DNA from: Thiomicrorhabdus sp. 6S3-12 | GTDB lineage: Bacteria; Pseudomonadota; Gammaproteobacteria; Thiomicrospirales; Thiomicrospiraceae | Reading direction: 5' to 3' | DNA length: 64,000 nt | NCBI RefSeq assembly: GCF_017571475.1 | Contig: NZ_JAGETW010000001.1 | Location: 577,155 to 641,154 of the forward strand | Shown here: positions 43,899-57,184 of the stretch, piece after piece | Numbering within the stretch: position 1 is the first letter of the stretch | Layout: every line of letters begins with the position of its first letter | Translations under genes and position numbers: made by a program | The notes under the pieces: model-generated | Told to the model about the DNA's origin: nothing | The model's input: only the letters and a program-made list of their open reading frames with translations | The model's database searches: none

Positions 43899-44399
43899 GT
43901 GAGTGATCAAATCAATCAGATTCAGGCAACATTTAACGCTTTCGAAGACAGAATACTCTTAAAGTTTAAAACCCTCAACGATCATGTCTATCAAGCGTGG
44001 GTCACGCGCCGTTTCTGTAAATTGCTTTTACCGGCACTGCACGGTTTGCATCCGGTGACCAGCGAACCGCTATTCGATCTTGATAACGCTACCGGCGACG
44101 ACAACGCGGACGATCGGTCGCAGTTCATGGGCGACTATTCGAATGAGTACGAAGCGCCAGAAAACCCGACCTACCCGCTTGGCGAAGAACCGATTCTGCT
44201 GGCAAAGATCCGTTTCCAAGATCTGGATAAAGAACTGGCCACTTTTATTCTTGAACCACACAAGGGCCAAGGACTGATTTTACCTTTTCATCCGGATCTC
44301 ATCGGCCCGATGCTAAAAATCATCAGTGAAGCGGTCGCTAATGCCGAATGGGATCTCGGTCAGGAAATGGGCGTCCCTAAAAGCCAGATGCTGCAGTAA
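43899..44399 (+). CDS. Hypothetical protein
   Basis: The 166-residue product starts at a GTG and has no signal or membrane segment. An N-terminal helical part (about 1-45) is followed by an acidic low-complexity stretch (about 62-95, many D, N and E) and a C-terminal domain with ILLAKIRFQDLDKELATFILEPHKGQGLILPF. I recognise no family. It is divergent from the barrel-like gene and convergent with ubiA, whose end is five bases away. Confidence 0.65.
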   Translation: MSDQINQIQATFNAFEDRILLKFKTLNDHVYQAWVTRRFCKLLLPALHGLHPVTSEPLFDLDNATGDDNADDRSQFMGDYSNEYEAPENPTYPLGEEPILLAKIRFQDLDKELATFILEPHKGQGLILPFHPDLIGPMLKIISEAVANAEWDLGQEMGVPKSQMLQ

Positions 44400-44403
44400 G
44401 GCA

Positions 44404-45267
44404 CTAACACGCTTTATCGAGAATAATACCGGCAAGAATAATAACGCCGACCCAGTGATTCTGCAGGAAGACTCTGAAGGCCGTCTGCGCACAGCCTGAG
44501 GCCAGACGTTTGAGATCATACACAAACCACAAAGCGGCAATCAGCAGACTCCCGTAGTACAAAATGCCCATCTCGAATGCCTGGCCTGCAAAATATAACA
44601 GAGCCAGCATCATAAGCTCAAAAAAGCCAATCCAGTAGACTAACTTATCGCCGAACAGAATCGCCGTCGATTTAATCCCGACTTTCAAATCGTCCGGCAT
44701 ATCGCCGACCGCATAAGCTGTATCGTAGATCAGAGACCAGATCAGTGTCGCCGCGTACAGCAGCCAGGCTGCAGTCGGTACATCTCCGTCCACGGCCGCA
44801 AACGCCATTGGGATCGCCCATGCAAACGCCGCCCCCAGAAAGGCTTGCGGCCAATAAGTATGGCGTTTCATAAAAGGATAAAGTGCCGCCAGAGCAACCG
44901 CAGCGAAAGAGAGCCAGATCGTTAGGGTATTAAGGGTTAAGACCAGCCCGAAAGCAAACAGGCAGAGTATCGCAAAAAAGCCCAAAGCCTCTTTGGAACT
45001 TAAAACGCCAGTCGCCAACGGACGGCAACAGGTACGAGCAACCTGACCGTCGAAGTTGCGATCCGCGTAATCGTTAATGACGCAACCGGCCGAGCGCATC
45101 AGCACCGAACCGAGAATAAACACCGTCAGAATCCATAAATCCGGCATGCCGTCAGCGGCAATCCACAGCGCCCATAAAGCGGGCCATAAAACCAGATAAA
45201 TCCCAATGGGACGATTAACACGGGTCAGGTCGATATAAGCTTGCAGTTTCGGCGTCATATTACACAA
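44404..45267 (-). CDS. ubiA: 4-hydroxybenzoate octaprenyltransferase
   Basis: The 287-residue membrane enzyme attaches the polyprenyl chain to 4-hydroxybenzoate in ubiquinone synthesis. It has about eight to nine hydrophobic helices and both Asp-rich motifs that bind Mg-diphosphate: NDYADRNFDGQVART (about 65-80) and DMPDDLKVGIKSTAILFG (about 190-205). RPIGIYLVLWPALWALW is the family's first helix. Length matches E. coli UbiA (290). ubiC is nearby but on the opposite strand. Confidence 0.95.
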   Translation of the reverse strand: MCNMTPKLQAYIDLTRVNRPIGIYLVLWPALWALWIAADGMPDLWILTVFILGSVLMRSAGCVINDYADRNFDGQVARTCCRPLATGVLSSKEALGFFAILCLFAFGLVLTLNTLTIWLSFAAVALAALYPFMKRHTYWPQAFLGAAFAWAIPMAFAAVDGDVPTAAWLLYAATLIWSLIYDTAYAVGDMPDDLKVGIKSTAILFGDKLVYWIGFFELMMLALLYFAGQAFEMGILYYGSLLIAALWFVYDLKRLASGCAQTAFRVFLQNHWVGVIILAGIILDKAC

Positions 45268-45332
45268 TCAGGGACAAAATCTAGGAATTTGCCGCTAATT
45301 ATAACTGATCGCCAAAACGGTAATGGAAGGAC

Positions 45333-45584
45333 TTAGGCGGCCTCGATAAAAGCATCGATTTCCGGACGCACAGCCGCAGACATCTCTAGGTTAGCCTGCG
45401 CCTTTCCTTGATGATCTTCATAGTGCATAGTGACTTTATAGTCGCCTTTTTTCCACTGAATGACATAGCCATAACCGCATAATTCGGTCTGACCGACATC
45501 CTGATGGGCAACTTCCCAACCGTTTGCGGACATATAGTCACGCAACGGCTCGCATTTGATCGGATCGATGTTTAGATACTGCAT
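45333..45584 (-). CDS. Small hypothetical protein
   Basis: The 83-residue product has no signal or membrane segment. It starts MQYLNIDPIKCEPLRDYMSA, has an aromatic centre (CGYGYVIQWKKGDYKVTMHYEDH) and an acidic C-terminus. I recognise no family. GGGAATTAC precedes the ATG, a modest ribosome site. It stands between ubiA and glmU on the same strand. Confidence 0.62.
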   Translation of the reverse strand: MQYLNIDPIKCEPLRDYMSANGWEVAHQDVGQTELCGYGYVIQWKKGDYKVTMHYEDHQGKAQANLEMSAAVRPEIDAFIEAA

Positions 45585-45654
45585 AGTAATTCCCGAAAGT
45601 TGAATTCTTAGTACCGAACGGCGAGCACATCATGCACCAACGAACAGCTTAAAA

Positions 45655-47019
45655 CTATTTTTTAACCGGCTTGACCCAGTTTTTAATGGTTAACTGTTTG
45701 GAGCGAGACAATGTCAGCATTTCGGCAGGCACCTCTTTGGTGATGGTGGATCCTGCACCAATCGTGGCACCGTCTCCCACCTTTACTGGTGCAACAAGCT
45801 GGGTGTCGGAGCCGACAAAAACGTTATCGCCGATTTCCGTCAGGTGCTTGTTGACGCCGTCATAATTACAGGTAATTGTGCCGGCTCCTACGTTACAGCC
45901 TGATCCCATCAGGGTATCGCCGACATAACTCAAATGATTAACTTTGGATCCCTTGCCGATTTTGGCCTTTTTGGTCTCGACAAAGTTTCCGATACGAACT
46001 TCATCAGCCAGATCTGTGCCAGGGCGCAATCGAGCATAAGGGCCGACAGAGACCTTCTCTCCCACGACACACTCTTCAAGATGGCTGAACGGATGAATAA
46101 CCGTGCCCGCGGCAATGGTCACGCTTTTCAAAATACAATTGGCGCCGACTTGGACATTGTCGCCAAGAATCACGTCGCCTTCAAAGATGACGTTCGCATC
46201 GATCTGTACGTCTTGACCGACTGTTACCGAGCCACGGATATCAAGGCGTGAAGCGTCAATCAGGGTCACCCCCTGAGTCATCAGTTGATTCGCCAATTGC
46301 ATTTGATACTGGCGTTCTAAAGCCTGCAATTGCGCCTTGTCATTGACACCCAGCACTTCAATTTCCGCAGCCGGCTGAGTAGTTTGCACCGTATAGTCAT
46401 CGGCAACGCACATGGCGATAATGTCCGTCAGGTAATACTCGCCTTGTGCATTCTGATTACTGAGCTTAGCCAACCATCCTTTCAAGTGCGCGCCTTTAGC
46501 GGCCAGAATACCGGTATTGACTTCCTTGATTGCCAGCTGATCGGTACTTGCGTCTTTCTGCTCGACAATAGCCTGAACCGCCAAGTGCTGATCACGGACA
46601 ATACGACCATAACCGCTCGGATTATCAAGATTAATGGTCAACAGTGCCAGAGGATGTTGTTCTGAAACAAGCGCTAACAGGTCTTCAAGTGTCGATTGCG
46701 CGGTAAGGGGCACATCCCCATACAAAATCAAAACCGTGTCATTGTCATCGATTTCAGGTACCGCCTGCTGAACAGCATGCCCTGTTCCCAATTGCTCTGT
46801 CTGAGCAACAAAATAGATAGCCTGCTCCGCCATAGCTTCTTCGACCAAATGCGACTGATGACCGACTACGGTCAATATCTGTTCTGCTTGCAGACACTGG
46901 GCCGTATTAACGACATGCTGCAATAACGGCTGACCCGCAAGCGGCTGTAAAACTTTCGGTAAAGAAGAACGCATACGAGTACCCTTACCCGCAGCCAAAA
47001 TGACGACTTTTAATGCCAT
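45655..47019 (-). CDS. glmU: Bifunctional N-acetylglucosamine-1-phosphate uridyltransferase/glucosamine-1-phosphate acetyltransferase
   Basis: The 454-residue enzyme makes UDP-GlcNAc for peptidoglycan and lipopolysaccharide. The N-terminal uridyltransferase half starts VVILAAGKGTRMRSSLPKVL, and from about residue 250 left-handed beta-helix hexapeptide repeats form the acetyltransferase half, with NFVETKKAKIGKGSK and GTITCNYDGVNKH holding catalytic residues. Length equals E. coli GlmU (456). It lies downstream of atpC, the common gammaproteobacterial order, but a terminator lies between them. Confidence 0.97.
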   Translation of the reverse strand: MALKVVILAAGKGTRMRSSLPKVLQPLAGQPLLQHVVNTAQCLQAEQILTVVGHQSHLVEEAMAEQAIYFVAQTEQLGTGHAVQQAVPEIDDNDTVLILYGDVPLTAQSTLEDLLALVSEQHPLALLTINLDNPSGYGRIVRDQHLAVQAIVEQKDASTDQLAIKEVNTGILAAKGAHLKGWLAKLSNQNAQGEYYLTDIIAMCVADDYTVQTTQPAAEIEVLGVNDKAQLQALERQYQMQLANQLMTQGVTLIDASRLDIRGSVTVGQDVQIDANVIFEGDVILGDNVQVGANCILKSVTIAAGTVIHPFSHLEECVVGEKVSVGPYARLRPGTDLADEVRIGNFVETKKAKIGKGSKVNHLSYVGDTLMGSGCNVGAGTITCNYDGVNKHLTEIGDNVFVGSDTQLVAPVKVGDGATIGAGSTITKEVPAEMLTLSRSKQLTIKNWVKPVKK

Positions 47020-47105
47020 AGATAATCCAGTTATTTAACTTTGCGTAAATCAATAAACACTAATCTTAATGCCCATAGATTTAAACAAAAAGTATTTTAT
47101 CTATT

Positions 47106-47212
47106 ACTGTTAGATTCTTTGTGATGGATTGTGGTGCAAGGCCGAGGAAAGGTAAGTGAGTATAGAAATCTATACGACACGTCCTTGACGAAGAGATTGC
47201 CCGCAAGCCGCG
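47106..47212. repeat. Structured intergenic element, candidate dispersed repeat
   Basis: In the glmU-atpC gap, a perfect inverted repeat GTATAGA-AA-TCTATAC (47160-47175) is flanked by CAAGG (47138) and CCTTG (47183), which could extend the stem. An open frame across it on the minus strand has no ribosome site. Its compact palindromic form resembles small dispersed repeats, but no second copy is present in this window. Confidence 0.35.
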
Positions 47213-47230
47213 CAAATAATCAACAAGGAA

Positions 47231-47258
47231 AAAAAAAGCGGGCACAAGGCCCGCTTCT
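47231..47258 (-). terminator. Terminator of the atp operon
   Basis: On the minus strand GCGGGCC and GGCCCGC-type arms (AGCGGGCCTTGTGCCCGCT) form a hairpin followed by nine T. It lies about 20 bases past the atpC stop codon. Confidence 0.88.
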
Positions 47259-47273
47259 TTACAGGGGTAACAA

Positions 47274-47708
47274 TTAAGCCAACCCAGTCTTATGCAAACG
47301 ATCACGCAATTTGCTGATCGCTTGAATTTGCCCTACAGCTTCCGCTAGTTCAATCTGAGCACGAGCAATGTCGGTTTCAGATTTAGCGTTCTGCATGGCT
47401 TCTTCAGCTGCGCGCTTAGCTTCTTCAGCTTGAGCTTGATCTAGGTCAGCTGCTCGAATAGCGGTATCCGCAAGGATCGTCACCACACTTGGCTGAATTT
47501 CGATAATGCCACCGTTAACGTAGAAGATACCTTCTTCGTCACCAGTAACAACGCGAACTGCGCCCGGCTTAAGCGAGCTTAAAAACTGGGTATGGTGAGG
47601 AAGGATACCAACCTCACCATCGGCAGCCTGTGCGAAGACCTGCTCTGCTTTACCAGAGAAGATTAAACCCTCCGCACTAACAACATCTACTTGCATTGAG
47701 ACTGCCAT
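47274..47708 (-). CDS. atpC: ATP synthase F1 epsilon subunit
   Basis: The 144-residue protein has an N-terminal beta-sandwich (MQVDVVSAEGLIFSGKAEQV, GEVGILPHHTQFLSSLKPG) and a C-terminal two-helix hairpin rich in Ala and Glu. The subunit links the rotor to F1 and can inhibit ATP hydrolysis through the C-terminal helices. It is the last gene of the operon, six bases after atpD, and a strong terminator follows. Confidence 0.97.
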   Translation of the reverse strand: MAVSMQVDVVSAEGLIFSGKAEQVFAQAADGEVGILPHHTQFLSSLKPGAVRVVTGDEEGIFYVNGGIIEIQPSVVTILADTAIRAADLDQAQAEEAKRAAEEAMQNAKSETDIARAQIELAEAVGQIQAISKLRDRLHKTGLA

Positions 47709-47714
47709 AATTAA

Positions 47715-49989
<2,275 letters not shown>

Positions 49990-50005
49990 GGCCTACTCCT
50001 TACTC

Positions 50006-51547
50006 TTAGTAAACGCCGTTCGCTTTGAACTCTTCGATGCAAGCTTTAAGCTCAGCAGCGATATCATCGTTCCAAGCGCCACCATCGTTGATCTTAGCGG
50101 CTAGGTCAGCGTGTGCAGAGTTCATGTGTGCGTGCATACCAGCTTCAAACGCAAGAACTTTTTCAACTTCTACATCGTCAAGAAAACCTTCATTTGCAGC
50201 AAACAGAGAAGCAGCCATCTCAGCGATTGTAAGCGGAGCAAATTGCTTCTGCTTCATAAGCTCAGTTACGCGCTTACCACGCTCTAGCTGTGCTTTAGTT
50301 GTCGCATCTAGATCAGAAGCAAACTGTGCGAATGCCGCAAGTTCACGGTACTGAGCCAAATCAAGACGGATACCACCACCAAGCTTCTTGATCGCTTTAG
50401 TCTGTGCAGCACCACCAACACGGGATACAGATAGACCAGCGTTAACCGCAGGACGGATACCCTGTGAGAACATTGAAGTCTCAAGGAAGATCTGACCGTC
50501 AGTGATCGAGATAACGTTAGTAGGTACGAAAGCAGATACGTCACCCGCTTGAGTTTCAATAATAGGAAGAGCAGTCAAAGAACCAGTCTTACCTTTTACT
50601 TCACCGTTAGTGAAACGTTCTACGTAGTCTTCGCTTACACGAGCAGCACGCTCAAGTAGACGTGAGTGTAGGTAGAAGATATCACCAGGGAATGCTTCAC
50701 GCCCAGGAGGACGACGAAGTAGTAGTGAGATTTGACGGTAAGCTTGCGCTTGTTTAGTCAAGTCATCATAGATGATCAGCGCATCTTCACCACGGTCACG
50801 GTAGTACTCACCCATTGCACAACCAGCGTATGCCGCCAGGTATTGTAGTGCTGCTGGATCAGAAGCGTTAGCCGCAACGATAACAGTGTTTTCCATCGCG
50901 CCAGTTTCTTCCAGCTTACGACGTACGTTGTTAACAGTAGATGCTTTTTGACCCATCGCAACGTATACACATTTCACACCAGTGTTCTTCTGTGAAATGA
51001 TTGCATCGATTGCGATAGCAGTTTTACCGATCTGACGGTCACCGATGATCAACTCACGCTGACCACGACCGATTGGAATCATTGAGTCGATAGACTTGAT
51101 ACCAGTCATCATTGGCTGGTCAACCGATTTACGGTCGATAACACCAGGAGCTATACGCTCGATAGGTGAAGTGATTTTAGCGTCGATTGGACCTTTACCG
51201 TCGATTGCACGACCAAGACCGTCAACAACGCGGCCCATCATTTCCGGACCAACTGGTACTTCTAGGATCTTACCGGTACAAGTTACCTTGTCACCTTCAG
51301 AAATGTGTTTGTATTCACCAAGAACAACAACACCGATAGAGTCACGCTCAAGGTTAAGCGCCATACCGAAAGTGTTCTCGTCAAATTGAACCATCTCACC
51401 ATACATTACATCTGACACACCGTGAACACGTGCGATACCATCTGCGATGCTAACGACTGTTCCTTCGCTGCCAGACTCAGCTGCACCTTCAAAACCTTTG
51501 ATACGGTCTTTGATCAGGCTGCTGATTTCAGAGGCATTCAATTGCAT
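50006..51547 (-). CDS. atpA: ATP synthase F1 alpha subunit
   Basis: The 513-residue protein matches E. coli AtpA (513) in length. It has the nucleotide-binding P-loop [11 protein letters not shown], the arginine-finger region [16 protein letters not shown] and [22 protein letters not shown]. It carries the non-catalytic nucleotide sites and supplies the arginine finger to beta. AGGAAC precedes the ATG, 15 bases after atpH. Confidence 0.98.
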   Translation of the reverse strand: MQLNASEISSLIKDRIKGFEGAAESGSEGTVVSIADGIARVHGVSDVMYGEMVQFDENTFGMALNLERDSIGVVVLGEYKHISEGDKVTCTGKILEVPVGPEMMGRVVDGLGRAIDGKGPIDAKITSPIERIAPGVIDRKSVDQPMMTGIKSIDSMIPIGRGQRELIIGDRQIGKTAIAIDAIISQKNTGVKCVYVAMGQKASTVNNVRRKLEETGAMENTVIVAANASDPAALQYLAAYAGCAMGEYYRDRGEDALIIYDDLTKQAQAYRQISLLLRRPPGREAFPGDIFYLHSRLLERAARVSEDYVERFTNGEVKGKTGSLTALPIIETQAGDVSAFVPTNVISITDGQIFLETSMFSQGIRPAVNAGLSVSRVGGAAQTKAIKKLGGGIRLDLAQYRELAAFAQFASDLDATTKAQLERGKRVTELMKQKQFAPLTIAEMAASLFAANEGFLDDVEVEKVLAFEAGMHAHMNSAHADLAAKINDGGAWNDDIAAELKACIEEFKANGVY

Positions 51548-51562
51548 GTTTGTTCCTCTCCA

Positions 51563-52099
51563 TTATTGGGCGATTGCTGCGCCAAGTTTGTTCAGTTGCG
51601 TAAGTGCCGAGCCGTCTAGCGCCCAGTCACCGACTTTGATCTTAATGCCGCCGACCAGTGAAGGATCAACTTCATAACTGATCTCAACTTCGGCATCAAA
51701 CTTAGCATTTAAAGCAGCACTTAATTTATTCTTCTGCTCATCCGTTACGTCGAAAGCTGAAACAACGGTCGCGCGAACGCGTTTCTCTTCTTCGGCTTTA
51801 AGAATCTCAAATTGCTCAGCAACTTCAGACATAGCCGGAAGACGTTTGTTATCAGCCATAGCAGTCAACAGGTTCTTGCCTTGTTCAGTCAGACCTTCAC
51901 CCATTACCGCAGCATAAATCCCAAGGATTTCTGCTTCAGTACGTGAAGGATCATTTAGCACATCCTGCATAGCGGCATCATTTGTGATGGCTGCAAGATT
52001 TGCTAGCTGTTCTGACCAAGCTGCAAGTGTTTGCTCTTCTTTAGCTAGAGCAAAGACCGCTTCTGCGTAAGGTCTTGCAATTTTCATTAATTCTGCCAT
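51563..52099 (-). CDS. atpH: ATP synthase F1 delta subunit
   Basis: The 178-residue protein has the helical N-terminal domain (RPYAEAVFALAKEEQTLAAWSEQL) and the C-terminal stretch DPSLVGGIKIKVGDWALDGSALTQLNKL characteristic of delta (OSCP). It ties the top of F1 to the peripheral stalk. It lies 15 bases after atpF in the operon. Confidence 0.97.
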   Translation of the reverse strand: MAELMKIARPYAEAVFALAKEEQTLAAWSEQLANLAAITNDAAMQDVLNDPSRTEAEILGIYAAVMGEGLTEQGKNLLTAMADNKRLPAMSEVAEQFEILKAEEEKRVRATVVSAFDVTDEQKNKLSAALNAKFDAEVEISYEVDPSLVGGIKIKVGDWALDGSALTQLNKLGAAIAQ

Positions 52100-52114
52100 A
52101 GAGCTTCCCCTAGA

Positions 52115-52585
52115 TTAGATTTGTTTTACTAGGGCTTCTAGCATGTCGTTATGCGCAGCAGCGTTAACTTCTTTACCTAGAATTTTCTCTGCACCAGATA
52201 CGGCAATCGTTGCAACTTCTTTACGTAGTTGCTCTCTTGCACGACTTACTTCTTGCTCTATTTCTGCTTGGGCGGAAGCTTTAATACGTTCTGCTTCTTC
52301 AGTCGCTTTGACTTTAGCATCTTCTACGATTTCAGAACCGCGCTTTTCAGCTTGGCTTAGAACGTTTTGAGCTTGAGCTTTTGCTTCTTTAAGGACTTCT
52401 TTAGCCTTCTGTTCAGCTAGCTCCAACTCATGCTTACCTTTCTCAGCAGCAGAAAGTCCGTCAGCGATTTTCTTCTGACGCTCTTCCATTAACTTCGAAA
52501 GTGGCCCCCACAGCACCTTGTTCACAAACCAGATCAATAGCACAAATGCAATAATCTGGATGAGAAGCGTTGCGTTAATACTCAC
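52115..52585 (-). CDS. atpF: ATP synthase F0 b subunit
   Basis: The 156-residue protein has one N-terminal membrane helix ([21 protein letters not shown]) and then a long Ala/Glu/Lys-rich helix that forms the right-handed coiled coil of the peripheral stalk. Length equals E. coli AtpF (156). It is followed by atpH in standard order. Confidence 0.97.
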   Translation of the reverse strand: MSINATLLIQIIAFVLLIWFVNKVLWGPLSKLMEERQKKIADGLSAAEKGKHELELAEQKAKEVLKEAKAQAQNVLSQAEKRGSEIVEDAKVKATEEAERIKASAQAEIEQEVSRAREQLRKEVATIAVSGAEKILGKEVNAAAHNDMLEALVKQI

Positions 52586-52651
52586 AGTGGTTACCTCGCC
52601 ATTCGTTTAAGTAATTAAAAAATTAATTAGATACAGTTTCCACGCTTAGGA

Positions 52652-52999
<348 letters not shown>

Positions 53000-53096
53000 T
53001 TAGGCATCCTTGCGAAAACTTAAGTAGGTGCGCTTAAACCCTGTTTGGTGCCCCTCCTAAAAGAGACACCGGACTTCTTTATTGCCTACCTGAGGA

Positions 53097-54281
<1,185 letters not shown>

Positions 54282-54289
<8 letters not shown>

Positions 54290-54551
54290 CTTTTTTCTCA
54301 GATTGAACGTTATCCAGACGCTTGGTCAAATGAATGACTTTCTGAATACCGCCGATAAAGCCCAATAGCGCACAAGCCAGCATCAGAATTGGTCGGGTAT
54401 CGAAAATTTCGTCCAATACGTACCCGACAATAAATCCTGCAATCAACATTGAGGTAAAAATCGATCCTGCGCTCAGGAGTAAATAGTTCGCAGCAGCCCC
54501 CGGAGCACCTCTATTTTCTTGGCTCGGTGGGGTGTTTGGCTTTTCGCTCAT
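54282..54551 (-). CDS. atpZ: AtpZ-like subunit (F0F1-ATPase AtpZ/AtpI family)
   Basis: The 89-residue protein has a Pro/Asn-rich N-terminus and two membrane helices (NYLLLSAGSIFTSMLIAGFIVGYVLDE-type start, then ILMLACALLGFIGGIQKVI). Short two-helix proteins of this kind at the head of atp operons are AtpZ. Together with AtpI they may form a Mg2+/Ca2+ channel-like complex in some bacteria. It is the first gene of the operon. Confidence 0.82.
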
Positions 54552-54831
54552 CGTTTTTACCTTTGTTGTTTTAGCTCAATTAAGTTTGGCCTAAACGGTG
54601 GCACATGATAATGTTTTATCCGCCCAAAAGCTAGCCGTATAGGGCTGATTTTTAAGCTTTTTTCGTTTGCATGGCGGGGCTTTTTTCCATTTGTCTGACA
54701 AATTCAATCGAATTTCTACAACCTGTTGCGACCTGCTTATATAAAAATACAATATCTTGTAATTAATAAAATTTAGTCAACGGTAAATTCTTATCTATCA
54801 GAGTTTCTTATATTTCTGTATGAATTCCGTG
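54552..54831. promoter_or_regulatory. atp operon promoter region
   Basis: The 280-base gap between atpZ and parB is A/T-rich and must hold the atp promoter (minus strand) and the parB 3' end. I see no clear terminator for parB and no DnaA-box cluster. GTGGCACATGATAATG near 54599 resembles a sigma54 -24 element on the other strand, without a -12 element. Confidence 0.35.
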
Positions 54832-55710
54832 TCACTTTTGTGTCAGAAGTTCGGAAAGTCTCTGCAGTTCTTTTTCATCTTTATAACTGATTTCAATCTT
54901 GCCGCGGCCGTTTTCCTTGTGCTTGATCTGCACCTTCGCATCCAATTGCTTCGCTAAAGACTCCTGATGACGATCGACAAACTCAAACTTCGGTTTGGAA
55001 GCTTCTTTAGCCGCCTTTTTAACCGCTGAAGGCACTAAAACCTCTTGGGCAGCCTGCTCCATCTGGCGAACCGACCAACCGTTTTGAACCGCCTTCTTAA
55101 CCAAATCATTCTGAATCGGCTCCGGCATACTGATGACCGCACGCGCATGCCCCATGGTGATCTTACCGTCATGCAACGCTTGTTGAATGACCTCCGGGAG
55201 TTTCAGCAGGCGCAACAGGTTCGATACCGCCGAGCGCGAATAACCGACCGCATCCGCCACTTCCTGCTGTGTCAGTTCAAATTCCTGCAGCAGACGTTTC
55301 AAACCGATAGCCGTCTCGATCGGATTCAGATTTTCACGCTGGATATTTTCAATCAGCGCCATTGCCAGTGTCGTCTGGCCATCGGCCTGACGAATCACAA
55401 CCGGAACATGCTCCAGTCCGGCCAGTTTTGCGGCACGCCAACGGCGCTCTCCGGCAATAATTTCATAGGAATCATCATTCAGGGAGCGAACTACGATCGG
55501 CTGTACAACACCCTGCACCTTGATCGACGCGGCCAACTCGGCCAAAGAATCGTCATTGAACTGTTGGCGAGGCTGGTATTGTCCGGCCTTAAGCTGATCG
55601 ACAGGCAGCTTTTCGACACGTAAATCGCTGACATTCTTTTCCGACTTCTGCTTAGCCCCCAACATGGCGCTTAGACCGCGTTTTCCCATACCTGAACGTT
55701 TTTTTACCAC
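54832..55710 (-). CDS. parB: Chromosome-partitioning protein ParB
   Basis: The 292-residue protein has the N-terminal Box I region (GQYQPRQQFNDDSLAELAASIKVQGVVQPIVVR), the arginine patch GERRWRAAKLAG that binds CTP, a central HTH (LTQQEVADAVGYSRSAVSNLLRLLKLP) and a C-terminal dimerisation domain. It binds parS, spreads as a CTP-loaded clamp and works with ParA in origin segregation. Candidate parS sites in this window are at 25968 and 39871. It lies 17 bases after parA. Confidence 0.97.
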   Translation of the reverse strand: MVKKRSGMGKRGLSAMLGAKQKSEKNVSDLRVEKLPVDQLKAGQYQPRQQFNDDSLAELAASIKVQGVVQPIVVRSLNDDSYEIIAGERRWRAAKLAGLEHVPVVIRQADGQTTLAMALIENIQRENLNPIETAIGLKRLLQEFELTQQEVADAVGYSRSAVSNLLRLLKLPEVIQQALHDGKITMGHARAVISMPEPIQNDLVKKAVQNGWSVRQMEQAAQEVLVPSAVKKAAKEASKPKFEFVDRHQESLAKQLDAKVQIKHKENGRGKIEISYKDEKELQRLSELLTQK

Positions 55711-55727
55711 AGAAATTCCCCTTCGGA

Positions 55728-56495
<768 letters not shown>

Positions 56496-56533
56496 AAAAG
56501 ATCCTTTAAAGCTCTATTTTCGAGAATATGGTT

Positions 56534-57184
56534 TTAATCGGCTTTTTTCTGCGCCTGAATCAGACGACGCTGGGCATCCAGACCCGGCACCTGGAGTTCG
56601 ATGATTCGCGTTACTTCCGCATACTCCGGCAAACCGGCGAGATCTTCGGTCTCTTTTTGCGCCTTCATCGCCCACCAGACACCGCCTTCGGGAATCAGGT
56701 GGTGCGTCCAAGTAAGCATATCTTCCAGAGAAGCGAACGCGCGCGAAATCACCGCATCATACAACGGTTCCGGCTGATATTCCTCAACCCGTTTATGCCA
56801 GACTTGGGTGTTATTCAGCCCCAGCTGCGCTTTTGCCTGAATCAGAAAACGTGTTTTCTTACTGTTACTGTCCAGCAGATCAATCCGTCTTTCCGGAAAA
56901 CAGATCGCCAGAGGAATCCCTGGAAGTCCCCCGCCGGTCCCGACATCGATGATCGACTCGCTGTCGATATGCGGAACGACGGCAAGACTGTCAATCAAAT
57001 GCTTGGTCAGCATCTCTTCAGGATCGCGGATCGCGGTAAGATTATAGACTTTATTCCACTTTTGCAGCAGCAGAAGATACTCCATCAGCAGATCGACTTG
57101 CTGTGGGGACAACTCGAGTGTCAACAGTTCCAGTGCCGATTCCAGTTTCGGTCTCAAGTGAGAAAGTTCGTTGTGGTTCATCAA
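56534..57184 (-). CDS. rsmG: 16S rRNA (guanine527-N7)-methyltransferase
   Basis: The 216-residue SAM methyltransferase methylates G527 of 16S rRNA. LMEYLLLLQKWNKVYNLTAIRDPEEMLTKHLIDSL and the SAM motif IIDVGTGGGLPGIPLAI are diagnostic, followed by VISRAFASLEDML. Length fits E. coli RsmG (207). It starts directly after the mnmG stop codon, the classic gidA-gidB pair. Confidence 0.97.
   Translation of the reverse strand: MMNHNELSHLRPKLESALELLTLELSPQQVDLLMEYLLLLQKWNKVYNLTAIRDPEEMLTKHLIDSLAVVPHIDSESIIDVGTGGGLPGIPLAICFPERRIDLLDSNSKKTRFLIQAKAQLGLNNTQVWHKRVEEYQPEPLYDAVISRAFASLEDMLTWTHHLIPEGGVWWAMKAQKETEDLAGLPEYAEVTRIIELQVPGLDAQRRLIQAQKKAD

Noticed and set aside
47081..47305. Open frame on the minus strand across the atp terminator
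   Set aside because: It spans the terminator hairpin and overlaps the atpC 3' end, with no ribosome site.
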